Shown piece by piece: positions 8,248 through 17,221 of a DNA stretch of 64,000 bases. The DNA comes from an uncultured Acidobacteriaceae bacterium (GTDB taxonomy: Bacteria; Acidobacteriota; Terriglobia; Terriglobales; Acidobacteriaceae). The notes below the pieces were generated by a model. The model saw only the letters and a program-made list of their open reading frames with translations, had not been told where the DNA came from and ran no database searches. The position numbers were made by a program, and so were the translations under genes. The stretch covers positions 62,001 through 126,000 of the forward strand of contig CAINJJ010000035.1 of assembly GCA_903849645.1 (NCBI GenBank). Reading direction: 5' to 3'. Positions within the stretch are counted from its first letter, which is position 1, and every line of letters begins with the position of its first letter.

Positions 8248-9279
8248 CTACGACGCGGAGCCGAGGCCTACTAGGTTTGCGGCGAGGATGATGATGAGGA
8301 TGCCGGCCCAGAGGAGACGGAGGGGGCGCGAGCCCACGCCCTTCCACTCGCCGAGCGCGAGGCCGACGAGACCGCCGCACATGACATAGGAGCTCATGTG
8401 GAGCATCCAGTTGACGTAGGAGAGGCGCTGGGGAATGTTGGCCGCGCCCCAGGCGTAGAAGAAGAACTGGAGATACCACATGATGCCCGCGGTTGAGGCC
8501 AGGAGGGCGTTGGTGACGAGCAGCCCGCCAGGCTGGCTGAGGTCCGCGCGCAGGGAGAGCCGCTTGAGGGCGCCGAGGCGGATGAAGCAGTAGCTTAGGT
8601 TGACCAGGGCGCCGCCGCCCATGATGCAGACGTAGCTGGGGAGCGCGGCGTAGAGGGGGTTGACGCCGAGGCCAAGGGCAGCCTGCTCCATGGGCTTGGC
8701 CGCGTCAATGGCGAACGACATGCCCGAAGAGAAGATGCCGCAGAGCACGGCGACCATGAGGCCGAGGCCGAGGTTGAACTCCTGAGCGTCGGACTTGAGG
8801 AGCTTCTCCTTGAGGTGCCCGGCCCAGGAGACGACTGCGACGCCGATGAGGGCCACGCCCACGCCGGACATGGTGATGAGTCCGCCGCGGGAGCTGAAGA
8901 GCATGCCCACCTGGCCATGCATGAAGGGCGGGACCAGGGTGCCGACCACGAGGGTGATGCCGATGGCAACGCCGATGCCGAGGCTCATGCCGAGGTAGCG
9001 CATGGTGAGGCCGTAGCTGACGTTGCCTACGCCCCACATGGCTCCGAACATGGCCACGCGCAGCATGAGCGGCCAGCCCATGGAGGCATAGAAGCCGTGG
9101 AAGTCCGGCAGCAGCAGCAGGCTCACGCCAATGGGCAGCAGAATCCAGGAGAAGAAGCCGGCCAGGGCCCACGTCGTCTCCCAGGACCACTTGCGCACCC
9201 GCTCAATGGGTGCATAAAACGAGGCCGCCATCGCAGCCCCCACGATGTGCCATCCAACTCCCGCTACTGCTGACGCCAT
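8248..9279 (-). CDS. rhaT: L-rhamnose/H+ symporter
   Basis: 343 residues from the ATG at 9279, which has GAGGAG about 5 bases upstream; the longer frame runs back into the rhamnosidase terminator region and is not supported. About ten hydrophobic helices are visible. Family blocks include [21 protein letters not shown] near the N-terminus, [22 protein letters not shown], and a C-terminal [26 protein letters not shown]. RhaT imports L-rhamnose by proton symport across the inner membrane. It lies 53 bases downstream of an exported alpha-L-rhamnosidase on the same strand, so the pair probably forms a transcription unit that releases and imports rhamnose. No cytosolic rhamnose catabolic genes are in the window. 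Confidence 0.93.
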   Translation of the reverse strand: MASAVAGVGWHIVGAAMAASFYAPIERVRKWSWETTWALAGFFSWILLPIGVSLLLLPDFHGFYASMGWPLMLRVAMFGAMWGVGNVSYGLTMRYLGMSLGIGVAIGITLVVGTLVPPFMHGQVGMLFSSRGGLITMSGVGVALIGVAVVSWAGHLKEKLLKSDAQEFNLGLGLMVAVLCGIFSSGMSFAIDAAKPMEQAALGLGVNPLYAALPSYVCIMGGGALVNLSYCFIRLGALKRLSLRADLSQPGGLLVTNALLASTAGIMWYLQFFFYAWGAANIPQRLSYVNWMLHMSSYVMCGGLVGLALGEWKGVGSRPLRLLWAGILIIILAANLVGLGSAS

Positions 9280-9332
9280 GCATGCTCCTCGTCCGTTTTT
9301 CTGCTGCTTCGGCCCTGCCGTTGTCTGGTAGC

Positions 9333-12300
9333 CTACTTCACTTGCGCGGCGAAGGTGTAGCTTCCCGCGCCCAATACAAATCCCTGCTCTGCGCCGCGCG
9401 TTGCGGCGGAGGCCAGCTTGCACTGCGCCAGCGGCGCGCCCTCCAGCGTAAGGTTGGCGGCCGCGGCAGCGCTGAGCCAGCCCGTGGTGTTGGCGGGCAG
9501 CGTGACGTGCCACTCCGCCGTTGCGCCCTTCACAGCCCAGTCGGAGTGGACGGGCCCATAAGACGATTCGTAGTCAAAGGCGATGTGCCCCAGGCGCGCG
9601 TCAAAGTGCGGATTGAGCACCACGGTGTGGAAGCCCGCGTCGAGCGTTGTGGCATCGACGCCGGCAGCGTAGCGATAGATCCAGTCAGCCACCGCGCCGT
9701 ATGCGTAATGGTTATAGGAGTTCATGCTGGGGTCGTCCTTCATCTGGTCGCCGTTCCAGCGCTCCCACATGGTGGTGGCTCCGTGCTCCACCAGGTAGCC
9801 CCAGGAGGGGTAGGCGGTGTTGAGCAGAAGCTTGTAGGCCAGGTCGGAATGACCGGTTTTGGTCAGCTCTTCCAGCAGGTAGGGCGTGCCCAGGAAGCCC
9901 GTGGCCAGGAGGCTGCGGTTGCCTTCAATCTTGGCCACCAGCTTGTCGGCTGCCTTGGCGCGCAGCTCATCGGGCAGCAGGTTCATGTGAAGAGCCAGCA
10001 CATAGCCTGCCTGGGTATCGCCGCCGGTGGGTTTGGCGTCGGGATTGTTGATCTGGCCGAAGGGCGAGGGGGTAGTATCCGCGCCGGCCACAAAGCCGTC
10101 GTCGTGGACAAACTGCTTTTGGAAGGCGGCGCGAATCTTGTCGAAAAGCTTTGCGTATTTGGCTTCGTCGGCGGTGCGTCCAGTGGCGCGGGCCATCTGC
10201 TGCATGAGCGTGGCGTCATAGGCCCAGTAGGCGCTGGCGATGAGGGTGTAGTCGGTCTTGCCCTCCGGCGAGAGCCAGTCACCGAACGGAATGCCGGCCT
10301 CGTTCTTCCAGAGCCCGTCGGGATTGGCGGCGTTGATGGCGTTGAGGTACCGCTCCATCGCGCCCCAGTTCTGCTCAATCATGCTGGTGTCTCCAGTCTG
10401 GAGCCAGGAGGTCCAGGGGATGACCACGCCGGCGTCGCTCCAGCCCGCGCCGGAGCCGGAACCGCTGCGCACCGTGCCGGGCGAGAAGATGCCGTAGTAG
10501 GGCGTGCCTGCCTGGGAGCCGCGCATGTCGCCGGCATACTTGCGCGAGAAGGCCGCCAGATCCATGTTGTAGGCCGCCGTGCGCCAGAAGACCTGGGCGT
10601 CGGCCATCCAACCGAGGCGCTCGTCGCGCTGGGGGCAGTCCGTCGGGACGCCGACGAAGTTGGAGCGCTGGCCCCAGAGAATATTGCTCCAGAGCTTGTC
10701 GATCATGGTGCTGCCTGTCTTGAGTTTGGCCGTGAACGCCGCGTCGGTGTGAATCACGATGGCCGACAGCGCGCCCGGCTCCGGCTTGGCGGAGACGCCG
10801 GTCAGCTCCGCATAGCGGAAGCCGTGGAAGGTGAACTGGGGCGTAAACTCCTCCACGCCCTTGCCGGCGAGGATGAAGTGGTCGGTCGCCTTGGCCGTGC
10901 GCAGGTTGTCGGTGTAGAGCGTGCCGTCGTCGTTGAGGATCTCGGCGAAGCGCAGGCGCACCTCGGACCCCGCCGCGCCGGATACCTTGAGGTGCGGCAC
11001 CGCGGACATGTTCTGGCCGAAGTCGAAGACGTAGACGCCCGGTTTGGGCTCGGACACCGACTTTGCCTCGACCGTGCGCTGCTGGCGGATGGAGGGGAAG
11101 TCCTGGGCGTCAATCAGGATGGGCTTGGGCGAGATGGCGGCAACGCTCTTCCAGCCGGTAGCGGCAAACTTTGTTTCGTTCCAGCCCGGCTCAATGCGGC
11201 GGGCGTCCTGGCTTTCGCCATCGTAGATCTCGGAGTGAAGGATGTACGAGGTGTTGGCTTTCCAGGACGGGTCCGTGGTCACCCACTGCGAGGTGCCGTC
11301 GGCATAGTCGATGCGGAGCTGGGCGCGCAGGGCGGGCGGGGTTTCGCCGTAGTTGTTGGGCTGCTGGAACCACTCCAGAGGGGTGGAATACCAGCCCGGC
11401 GCCAGGAGCGCGCCGAGGGCGTTGGCGCCGCTGGCCACCTGCGCCGTCACGTCATAAACCTGGTACTTGAGTCGCTTGCGATAGTCGGTCCAGCCGGGAG
11501 CGAGGACATCGCTGCCGACGCGCTTGCCGTTGAGGAAGAGCTCATAGGCGCCGAGCGCGGTGGCATAGAGCCGTGCCGACTTGACCGGCTTGCCGACCGC
11601 GAACTCCGTGCGCAGTGCCTTGACCGTATCCGGAATCCAGGGATGGCCGAGCGGCTCGGACTGCAGCCCCATGGTCTGCTTGTAGGCCACGGGGTTCTTC
11701 CAGCCCGTGTCGTCAAAGCCCTTCTTCTCCCAGCCGGCGGCGGCATGGGTAGCGGTCTTCCAGGCGAGGCTGCTGCCGAAGGTTGCGGTGGTGCCGTCGG
11801 TGTACTCGACAAAGAGCGTGGCGCTCATGGGCGACGCTTCGTCGACCGCCATGCCGTTGGGGTTCACTACGTAATGAATCGCCTCGATGGCGATGGTGTT
11901 TGGCCCCTGGGTGAGGTGGCCCTTGGCGTCGGCATGCACATATTTCTTCCACGGCATTTGCTTCCAGGCGGGCAGCGGGTCGGCCTTGAGCACCTGAGCG
12001 CCGTTGATCCACGCTGAGACTGTGTCTTCCGCGGCGGCATAAAGCGTGGCCCGGCGGACCGGCTTGGGCAGCGTGACTGTCTGGCGGTAGGCAAAGCTCT
12101 CTTCGTTTTTCTTTTCGGCCGCGAGCGCATCGGCGTCCGGATTGGCGACCCACGCGGCCTCGGCGTGGCGCACTGCATCTTCCTCTTTGGTCTCATAGCC
12201 AATCCACGGCCCGCGCCAGCCCTCGGGGCCGAGCAGTCCGGTCTCCCACCAAGCCGTTTCGCTCTCGGGATAGGCCTTGTCCGCGGCGCCCCAGGCTTTG

Positions 12301-12656
12301 ACGCGCCAGAAATAGCGCGTGCCCGGTACGAGCTCCGGACCGGCGTAGCGCACATTGAGCGATGCCCCGGAGGCCACGCGACCGCTCGTCCAGACATCCG
12401 CCTTGCCCTGCCTCAGCAGCTCCGCCTTGGTGGCAACCTGGACCTCGTAGGCGGTCTGCGCCGCGCCCCGGGCGGGGTCGCGCAACTGCCAGGAGAACCT
12501 GGGCGCCGGGTCGTCAATGCCCAAAGGCGTCTTCAGCTCGTCCACCTTGAGTTTCACGGGGCCCGCCGCCGGTGCGGCCTTCTGAGCGCACATGGGCAAA
12601 ATCGCCAGACCCAACGCCAACCCCGCCGCCATCGATCGCACAGTGTTCATCTTCAT
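9333..12656 (-). CDS. Exported alpha-L-rhamnosidase, GH78
   Basis: About 1107 residues from the ATG at 12656 (a second ATG two codons on has a better-spaced GAGG and could be the true start). The N-terminus [17 protein letters not shown] is a signal peptide, so the enzyme leaves the cytosol. Beta-sandwich domains follow (residues about 30-600, with [23 protein letters not shown]), then the (alpha/alpha)6 barrel with the GH78 signature [16 protein letters not shown]; the Glu of RDE is the expected general acid. Later blocks [17 protein letters not shown] and [18 protein letters not shown] also fit GH78. It removes terminal rhamnose from plant polysaccharides or glycosides. RhaT follows directly. 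Confidence 0.95.
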   Translation of the reverse strand: MKMNTVRSMAAGLALGLAILPMCAQKAAPAAGPVKLKVDELKTPLGIDDPAPRFSWQLRDPARGAAQTAYEVQVATKAELLRQGKADVWTSGRVASGASLNVRYAGPELVPGTRYFWRVKAWGAADKAYPESETAWWETGLLGPEGWRGPWIGYETKEEDAVRHAEAAWVANPDADALAAEKKNEESFAYRQTVTLPKPVRRATLYAAAEDTVSAWINGAQVLKADPLPAWKQMPWKKYVHADAKGHLTQGPNTIAIEAIHYVVNPNGMAVDEASPMSATLFVEYTDGTTATFGSSLAWKTATHAAAGWEKKGFDDTGWKNPVAYKQTMGLQSEPLGHPWIPDTVKALRTEFAVGKPVKSARLYATALGAYELFLNGKRVGSDVLAPGWTDYRKRLKYQVYDVTAQVASGANALGALLAPGWYSTPLEWFQQPNNYGETPPALRAQLRIDYADGTSQWVTTDPSWKANTSYILHSEIYDGESQDARRIEPGWNETKFAATGWKSVAAISPKPILIDAQDFPSIRQQRTVEAKSVSEPKPGVYVFDFGQNMSAVPHLKVSGAAGSEVRLRFAEILNDDGTLYTDNLRTAKATDHFILAGKGVEEFTPQFTFHGFRYAELTGVSAKPEPGALSAIVIHTDAAFTAKLKTGSTMIDKLWSNILWGQRSNFVGVPTDCPQRDERLGWMADAQVFWRTAAYNMDLAAFSRKYAGDMRGSQAGTPYYGIFSPGTVRSGSGSGAGWSDAGVVIPWTSWLQTGDTSMIEQNWGAMERYLNAINAANPDGLWKNEAGIPFGDWLSPEGKTDYTLIASAYWAYDATLMQQMARATGRTADEAKYAKLFDKIRAAFQKQFVHDDGFVAGADTTPSPFGQINNPDAKPTGGDTQAGYVLALHMNLLPDELRAKAADKLVAKIEGNRSLLATGFLGTPYLLEELTKTGHSDLAYKLLLNTAYPSWGYLVEHGATTMWERWNGDQMKDDPSMNSYNHYAYGAVADWIYRYAAGVDATTLDAGFHTVVLNPHFDARLGHIAFDYESSYGPVHSDWAVKGATAEWHVTLPANTTGWLSAAAAANLTLEGAPLAQCKLASAATRGAEQGFVLGAGSYTFAAQVK

Positions 12657-12885
12657 CGCCTCGCTCGTTGCGTGCATCAAAGCCCGTCCATTGTGCGGCC
12701 TGCCCGCCGACTTTGAAAAGCGGGATGCAGCGCAGGGCCGAAACCGGCCCGAATTTACCAAATGAAACAATTTCCTGACGGAAGAACCTTACTCAAACCA
12801 GTGTTCGATTGTCAAAGGAGTTTTCAAGGCTTGGCTGGGTCCACTCTGCCGACGGAAACGCTGCCCCAGCCGCTACACTCTCCCC

Positions 12886-13509
12886 ATGGCTCTCCGTCTC
12901 TACGCCGCCACCACCAGCCAGGGGAAGTTGCGGGATTTTGGCGCCGCCGCCGAGGCTCATGGGCTCTCGATCGAGCCCCTTCCCGGCCTCAAGGCCATTC
13001 CGGCGCCGGAAGAGGACGGCCTTACCTTCGCCGCCAACGCCGCGCTCAAGGCCGTCTATTACTCCCGCTGCGCACCTGGGGCGCTGGTGCTGGCGGACGA
13101 CTCCGGGCTGGAGGTAGACGCGCTGAACGGCGCTCCGGGTGTGCGCTCGGCCCGCTTCGCCGCCGACTCCGGGCTGACCGACTCTCCCGACGCCAACGAC
13201 AACACGGACGTGTGGAACAACATTGTGCTGCTGCAGCGGCTCTCCGGCGTGCCGGCGGCACTGCGCACGGCGCGCTACCGCTGTGTGCTGGCCGCGGCGC
13301 GGGACGGCGCGCTGCTGCACACCGCCGACGGCGCGGTGGAAGGCGTGATTCTGGAGTCGCCCCGCGGTACGGGCGGCTTTGGCTACGATCCGCTCTTTTA
13401 TCTCCCCGGTCTGGTGCGGACGATGGCCGAACTTGATCTGGAAACCAAGCACACGCTCAGCCACCGGGGACGCGCCATTGCGGCGCTGCTGCCCCTGCTC
13501 AACGCCTGA
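12886..13509 (+). CDS. rdgB: Non-canonical purine NTP pyrophosphatase (XTP/dITP), HAM1 family
   Basis: 207 residues, close to the family's usual length of about 200. Key blocks: ATTSQGKLRDF (nucleotide-binding loop, usually (T/S)xNxxK), PEEDGLTFAANAALKA, LADDSGLEVDALNGAPGVRSARF (the conserved DDSGL and SARF signature), GTGGFGYDPLF, and the C-terminal LSHRGRA. The enzyme hydrolyses deaminated purine triphosphates such as ITP and XTP to monophosphates, cleaning the nucleotide pool. The usual Asn of the TxNxxK loop appears as Gln. It is divergent from the rhamnosidase across about 230 bases and precedes the sdh operon with a 164-base gap. Confidence 0.94.
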   Translation: MALRLYAATTSQGKLRDFGAAAEAHGLSIEPLPGLKAIPAPEEDGLTFAANAALKAVYYSRCAPGALVLADDSGLEVDALNGAPGVRSARFAADSGLTDSPDANDNTDVWNNIVLLQRLSGVPAALRTARYRCVLAAARDGALLHTADGAVEGVILESPRGTGGFGYDPLFYLPGLVRTMAELDLETKHTLSHRGRAIAALLPLLNA

Positions 13510-13673
13510 CCTCTGGATTTACCGCTCAAAGGCCCAAAAGCGGGGCGCGCCTTGACGGGTCCAACGTGCGGCTCGAATAATGCGTTAGGAACAGAGCGGA
13601 CCCTTTACCCCCAATTCACGCGAAGCCGCCTCGGGCGCATTCCAGACCCGGACATTTCAGGAGCTGAAACTTC

Positions 13674-14429
13674 ATGGCAACCGCCCAACACTCTGCCCCC
13701 CCCCAGGTTCGGGGAGGCGTACAGCCTCTACGCGCAGGCCAAGGCATCTCCTTCTTCCTGCGCAAGCTGCACTCGCTTCTCGGCATCATCCCCATCGGCG
13801 CCTTCCTGCTGGAGCACCTGCTCTCGAACTTCGAGGCGCTCAAGGGACCGGCTGCCTATGGCCTGCAAGTCAAGTTCCTGAACAGCCTGCCGCTGGTGAG
13901 GGTTCTGGAGTGGGTTTTCATCTTCCTGCCCATCCTCTATCACGGCATCTATGGCCTCTATATCTGGCTGCGCGGCAAGTCGAACATCATCTACTACCCG
14001 TGGTCGGGCAACTGGCTTTACACGGCGCAGCGCTATACCGGCCTGATCGCAATTCTTTACATCGGGCAGCATGTGGCCCGGCAGCGGTTCATGGGCATCA
14101 GCCTGCCGGAGAACCCCGGCGCCGCCTTCGCCAAGGTGCAGCACGAGCTGGCCAACCCCTGGATGCTGGCCGTTTATGTGATCGCGATGATCGCCATCTG
14201 CTGGCACTTCTCCTACGGCATCTGGCTGTTTGCCGCGAAATGGGGCATCACCCCCGGCACCCTGGCCCGCAAGCGCTTCGGCTATGTGTGCGTCGCCCTG
14301 GGCATCGTGCTGGTGGTGATGGGACTGGCGAGCATCTGGGCCTTTGTCGGCCCTGCCTATCCCAACGCACCGGAGATCGCGCCTCTCACTTCCTGGTTGG
14401 CGCAAGGCAACGCCGGTTTGCTGGCCTGA
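13674..14429 (+). CDS. sdhC: Succinate dehydrogenase / fumarate reductase cytochrome b subunit (five-helix, Bacillus type)
   Basis: 251 residues with five predicted membrane helices. Likely haem-ligand histidines sit in RKLHSLLG, LLEHLLSN, LYHGIYGLY, IGQHVARQRF and CWHFSYGIW, the pattern of the di-haem single-subunit anchor of B. subtilis-type complex II. It anchors SdhAB to the inner membrane and passes electrons to quinone. The gene order sdhC-A-B follows the same type and no separate sdhD is present. Between sdhC and sdhA lie two short 7-bp repeat tracts. Confidence 0.93.
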   Translation: MATAQHSAPPQVRGGVQPLRAGQGISFFLRKLHSLLGIIPIGAFLLEHLLSNFEALKGPAAYGLQVKFLNSLPLVRVLEWVFIFLPILYHGIYGLYIWLRGKSNIIYYPWSGNWLYTAQRYTGLIAILYIGQHVARQRFMGISLPENPGAAFAKVQHELANPWMLAVYVIAMIAICWHFSYGIWLFAAKWGITPGTLARKRFGYVCVALGIVLVVMGLASIWAFVGPAYPNAPEIAPLTSWLAQGNAGLLA

Positions 14430-14435
14430 TGAACC

Positions 14436-14502
14436 GCTAGCTCCTAGCTCCTGGCTGGAGGCGATCCGCTAAAGGCTGTCCACTGTTCACTGTTTACTGT
14501 TG
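14436..14502. repeat. Heptanucleotide repeat tracts upstream of sdhA
   Basis: Two tracts with a strict 7-base period. 14436-14456 reads GCTAGCT, CCTAGCT, CCTGGCT. 14475-14502 reads GCTGTCC, ACTGTTC, ACTGTTT, ACTGTTG. They lie inside the sdhC-sdhA gap, ending 20 bases before the sdhA ATG and just before its AAAGGAA ribosome site. Arrays with related units lie upstream of three other genes in this window. Confidence 0.75.
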
Positions 14503-14522
14503 ACTCAAAAAAAGGAACCCCC

Positions 14523-16301
14523 ATGGCAGCACCCAGAATCATCGTGGTTGGCGGCGGCCTCGCCGGACTCGCCGCAGTCATCAAGATCGCCGAAGCCGGC
14601 GGCTCGGTTGACCTGTTTTCCATCGTTCCCGTCAAGCGCTCGCACTCGGTCTGCGCGCAGGGCGGCATCAACGCAGCCAAGGACCTGAAGGGCGAGGGCG
14701 ACTCGACCGACAAGCACTTTGACGACACCATCTATGGCGGCGATTTTCTGGCCAACCAGACCCCCGTCAAGGCGATGTGCGAGGCTGCGCCGGCCATCAT
14801 CGACCTGCTGGACCGCATGGGCGTGCCCTTCAACCGCACCCCCGAGGGACTGCTGGACTTCCGCCGCTTTGGCGGCACGCTCTATCAGCGCACGGCTTTT
14901 GCCGGCGCAACCACGGGGCAGCAACTGCTCTACGCGCTCGACGAGCAGGTCCGCCGTCACGAGGCCGAGGGAAAGGTAAAGAAGTACGAGGGCTGGGAGT
15001 TTCTCTCCGCCGTTCTCGACTCCAAGGGCGCGGCCCGCGGTATTACCGCGCTGAACCTGCGCACCATGGAGCTGAAGAGCTTTCCTGCGGACGCCGTGAT
15101 TCTGGCCACTGGCGGCATCGGGGCGATCTTTGGCAAGAGCACCAACTCGGTGGTCTGCACGGGGTCGGCGCAGTCGGCCATCTTCCAGCAGGGCGCCTAC
15201 TACGCCAACGGCGAGTTCATCCAGGTCCATCCCACGTCGATTCCCGGCGAAGACAAGCTGCGGCTGATGTCGGAGTCAGCACGCGGCGAAGGCGGCCGCG
15301 TCTGGGTGCCGCGCATCGCCGGCGACAAGCGGCCCTTCAAGCAGATTCCCGAGTCGGACCGGTTCTACTTCCTGGAGGAGTGGTATCCCAAGTACGGCAA
15401 CCTGGTGCCCCGCGACGTGGCCACCCGCGCCATTCACAAGGTGGTCTATGAGAACGGCCTGGGCATCGACGGCCAGCCGATGGTCTATCTGGACCTGACC
15501 CACATCGACCGCGCCACGCTGGACCGCAAGCTGGGCGGCATTCTCGACATCTATGAAAAGTTCGTCGGCGACGACCCGCACGACGTGCCCATGAAGATAT
15601 TCCCCGGCATGCACTACACGATGGGCGGCATCTGGGTGGACTTCAACCAGATGACGAACATCCCAGGCATCTTTGCCGCGGGCGAGTGCGAGTACCAGTA
15701 CCACGGGGCCAACCGCCTCGGCGCCAACTCCCTGGTGAGCTGCATCTACGGCGGCTTCATCACCGGGCCCAACGCGCTGGCCTATGCCAGGAGCCTGCCC
15801 GCCGCGGAAGGCGACGGAGGCCACGCCGCCGAATTGGCTCGCCAGGCGGAGATCAACGCCGGGTTGATGAAGAACGAGGGGACGGAGAATCCCTTCCGGC
15901 TGTGGCGCGAGCTGGGGGCCACCATGACCGAGCACGTGACCGTCATCCGCTACAACAAGGGGTTGAAAGAGGCCGACGAAAAGATCGTCGAGCTCATCGA
16001 CCGCTACAAGAAGGTGAGCCTGGCCGACCGCAGCCAGTGGGCCAACACCAGCTTCGCCTTTGCCCGCCAGTTGAAGAACATGCTGGAGCTCTCCCGTGTG
16101 GTGGCGCAGGGCGCTCTGCTGCGCGACGAGTCGCGCGGCGCGCATTACAAGCCCGACTTCCAGGACCGCAACGACGAGCGCTTCCTCAAGACGACCAAGG
16201 CCAGCTTCACAGGCGCAGCCGAGGGCCCGCGCTTTGAATACGAGGAAGTGGACACGCAGTACATCAAGCCGCGCCCGCGCAGCTACAGCGCCACCAAGTA
16301 G
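14523..16301 (+). CDS. sdhA: Succinate dehydrogenase flavoprotein subunit
   Basis: 592 residues. The N-terminal Rossmann motif IIVVGGGLAGLAAVIKIAE binds FAD; RSHSVCAQGGINAAKD contains the histidine that carries covalent FAD in this family. Active-site blocks include VHPTSIPGEDKLRLMSE and ARGEGG, then HYTMGGIWVD and GECEYQYHGANRLGANSL. It oxidises succinate to fumarate in the TCA cycle and hands electrons to SdhB. The HSVCAQGG spelling and the RSYSATK C-terminus fit the Bacillus-type group. A ribosome site AAAGGAA sits 7 bases upstream. sdhB follows after 17 bases. Confidence 0.96.
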   Translation: MAAPRIIVVGGGLAGLAAVIKIAEAGGSVDLFSIVPVKRSHSVCAQGGINAAKDLKGEGDSTDKHFDDTIYGGDFLANQTPVKAMCEAAPAIIDLLDRMGVPFNRTPEGLLDFRRFGGTLYQRTAFAGATTGQQLLYALDEQVRRHEAEGKVKKYEGWEFLSAVLDSKGAARGITALNLRTMELKSFPADAVILATGGIGAIFGKSTNSVVCTGSAQSAIFQQGAYYANGEFIQVHPTSIPGEDKLRLMSESARGEGGRVWVPRIAGDKRPFKQIPESDRFYFLEEWYPKYGNLVPRDVATRAIHKVVYENGLGIDGQPMVYLDLTHIDRATLDRKLGGILDIYEKFVGDDPHDVPMKIFPGMHYTMGGIWVDFNQMTNIPGIFAAGECEYQYHGANRLGANSLVSCIYGGFITGPNALAYARSLPAAEGDGGHAAELARQAEINAGLMKNEGTENPFRLWRELGATMTEHVTVIRYNKGLKEADEKIVELIDRYKKVSLADRSQWANTSFAFARQLKNMLELSRVVAQGALLRDESRGAHYKPDFQDRNDERFLKTTKASFTGAAEGPRFEYEEVDTQYIKPRPRSYSATK

Positions 16302-16318
16302 GCAAAGGGAGACTGACA

Positions 16319-17068
16319 ATGGCAAACAAGACCGTGCAATTCGAAATCAAGCGCCAGGCCAGCCCCGATGCTCCTTCGGTTTGGGAGAAGTTTGAGCTGG
16401 AGTGGCGTCCGGGCATGAACGTGGTCTCCGCGATGATGGAGATTGCCGCCAACCCGGTGACCGCCGATGGGCGCGAGACCACGCCCGTCACCTACGACTC
16501 CAACTGTTTGGAGGAGATCTGCGGCTCCTGCGCCATGCGCATCAACGGCAAGGCGCGCATGGCCTGCTCTTCGCTGGTGGACAATCTGGAGCAGCCCATC
16601 CGCATCGAGCCGCTCAGCAAGTTTCCGCTCGTCCGCGACCTGCAGGTGGACCGCTCCGTGCTGTTTGACAACCTGATGGCCGTGAAAGCCTGGGTTCCCA
16701 TCGACGGCACCTACGACCTTGGCTCCGGACCCCGCGTCTTTCCGCAGCAGCAGGAGGCGAACTATCCGCTTTCGAACTGCATCTCATGCACCTGCTGCAT
16801 GGAGGTGTGCCCGCAGTTCAACGCGGAGACCGGCTTTGTGGGCGCGGCCACCATCGCGCAGGTGAAGCTCTTCAACAACCACCCCACCGGCAAGGTGTTC
16901 AAGGAAGACCGCCTGCGCGCCCTTGCCGGCGATGGCGGCATCCAGGAGTGCGGCTTTGCGCAGAACTGCGTGGAGGCCTGCCCCAAGCAACTGCCCCTGA
17001 CCGAGGCCATCAGCGACGTGAGCCGCGACGTGCTGCTGCAGAAGGCCAAGGACCTTTTCCGGCTGTAA
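16319..17068 (+). CDS. sdhB: Succinate dehydrogenase iron-sulfur subunit
   Basis: 249 residues. The [2Fe-2S] ligands lie in SNCLEEICGSCAM plus the downstream ARMACSS (about Cys63, 68, 71 and 83). The [4Fe-4S]/[3Fe-4S] ligands are in NCISCTCCMEVCPQFN and CGFAQNCVEACPKQLPL. SdhB relays electrons from the flavoprotein to the membrane haems. The ligand set is complete. It is the last gene of sdhCAB: a strong hairpin terminator follows 20 bases after the stop. Confidence 0.96.
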   Translation: MANKTVQFEIKRQASPDAPSVWEKFELEWRPGMNVVSAMMEIAANPVTADGRETTPVTYDSNCLEEICGSCAMRINGKARMACSSLVDNLEQPIRIEPLSKFPLVRDLQVDRSVLFDNLMAVKAWVPIDGTYDLGSGPRVFPQQQEANYPLSNCISCTCCMEVCPQFNAETGFVGAATIAQVKLFNNHPTGKVFKEDRLRALAGDGGIQECGFAQNCVEACPKQLPLTEAISDVSRDVLLQKAKDLFRL

Positions 17069-17088
17069 GCTGCCGAAAAGAACCAGCA

Positions 17089-17126
17089 ACTGAACCCAGG
17101 CCCTCAAGAGCCTGGGTTCAGTCTTT
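17089..17126 (+). terminator. Rho-independent terminator after sdhB
   Basis: A 13-bp perfect stem ACTGAACCCAGGC (17089-17101) pairs with GCCTGGGTTCAGT (17110-17122) across an 8-base loop and is followed by CTTTTC. It ends the sdhCAB unit and isolates uvrB. Confidence 0.8.
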
Positions 17127-17138
17127 TCAGCCTCAGGG

Positions 17139-17180
17139 CTCTGACGCCTGATCTCTGACCCCTCACCCCTGACCCCTGTT
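17139..17180. repeat. Heptanucleotide repeat array upstream of uvrB
   Basis: Six consecutive 7-base units: CTCTGAC, GCCTGAT, CTCTGAC, CCCTCAC, CCCTGAC, CCCTGTT. The array begins 13 bases after the sdh terminator and ends just before the putative uvrB promoter. Unit composition resembles the arrays at 25851 and 26410. Confidence 0.75.
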
Positions 17181-17208
17181 TCTTTTCGCCTTTTATTCGC
17201 TAATCGCG

Positions 17209-17221
17209 TATAATCCCAGCA
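17209..17221 (+). promoter_or_regulatory. Consensus -10 (TATAAT) placed for a leaderless uvrB transcript
   Basis: A perfect TATAAT occupies 17209-17214 and the uvrB ATG begins at 17221, the distance at which transcription normally starts. No purine-rich ribosome site precedes the ATG. A weak -35 (TTTTCG-like) lies around 17184-17189. The mRNA would then start at or within a base or two of the start codon. Confidence 0.6.

Noticed and set aside
9210..12017. A 935-codon open frame on the plus strand
   Set aside because: It lies antisense to the GH78 rhamnosidase, has low-complexity Gly/Ala/Val/Arg composition and no recognisable domain; it is a GC-rich shadow frame.
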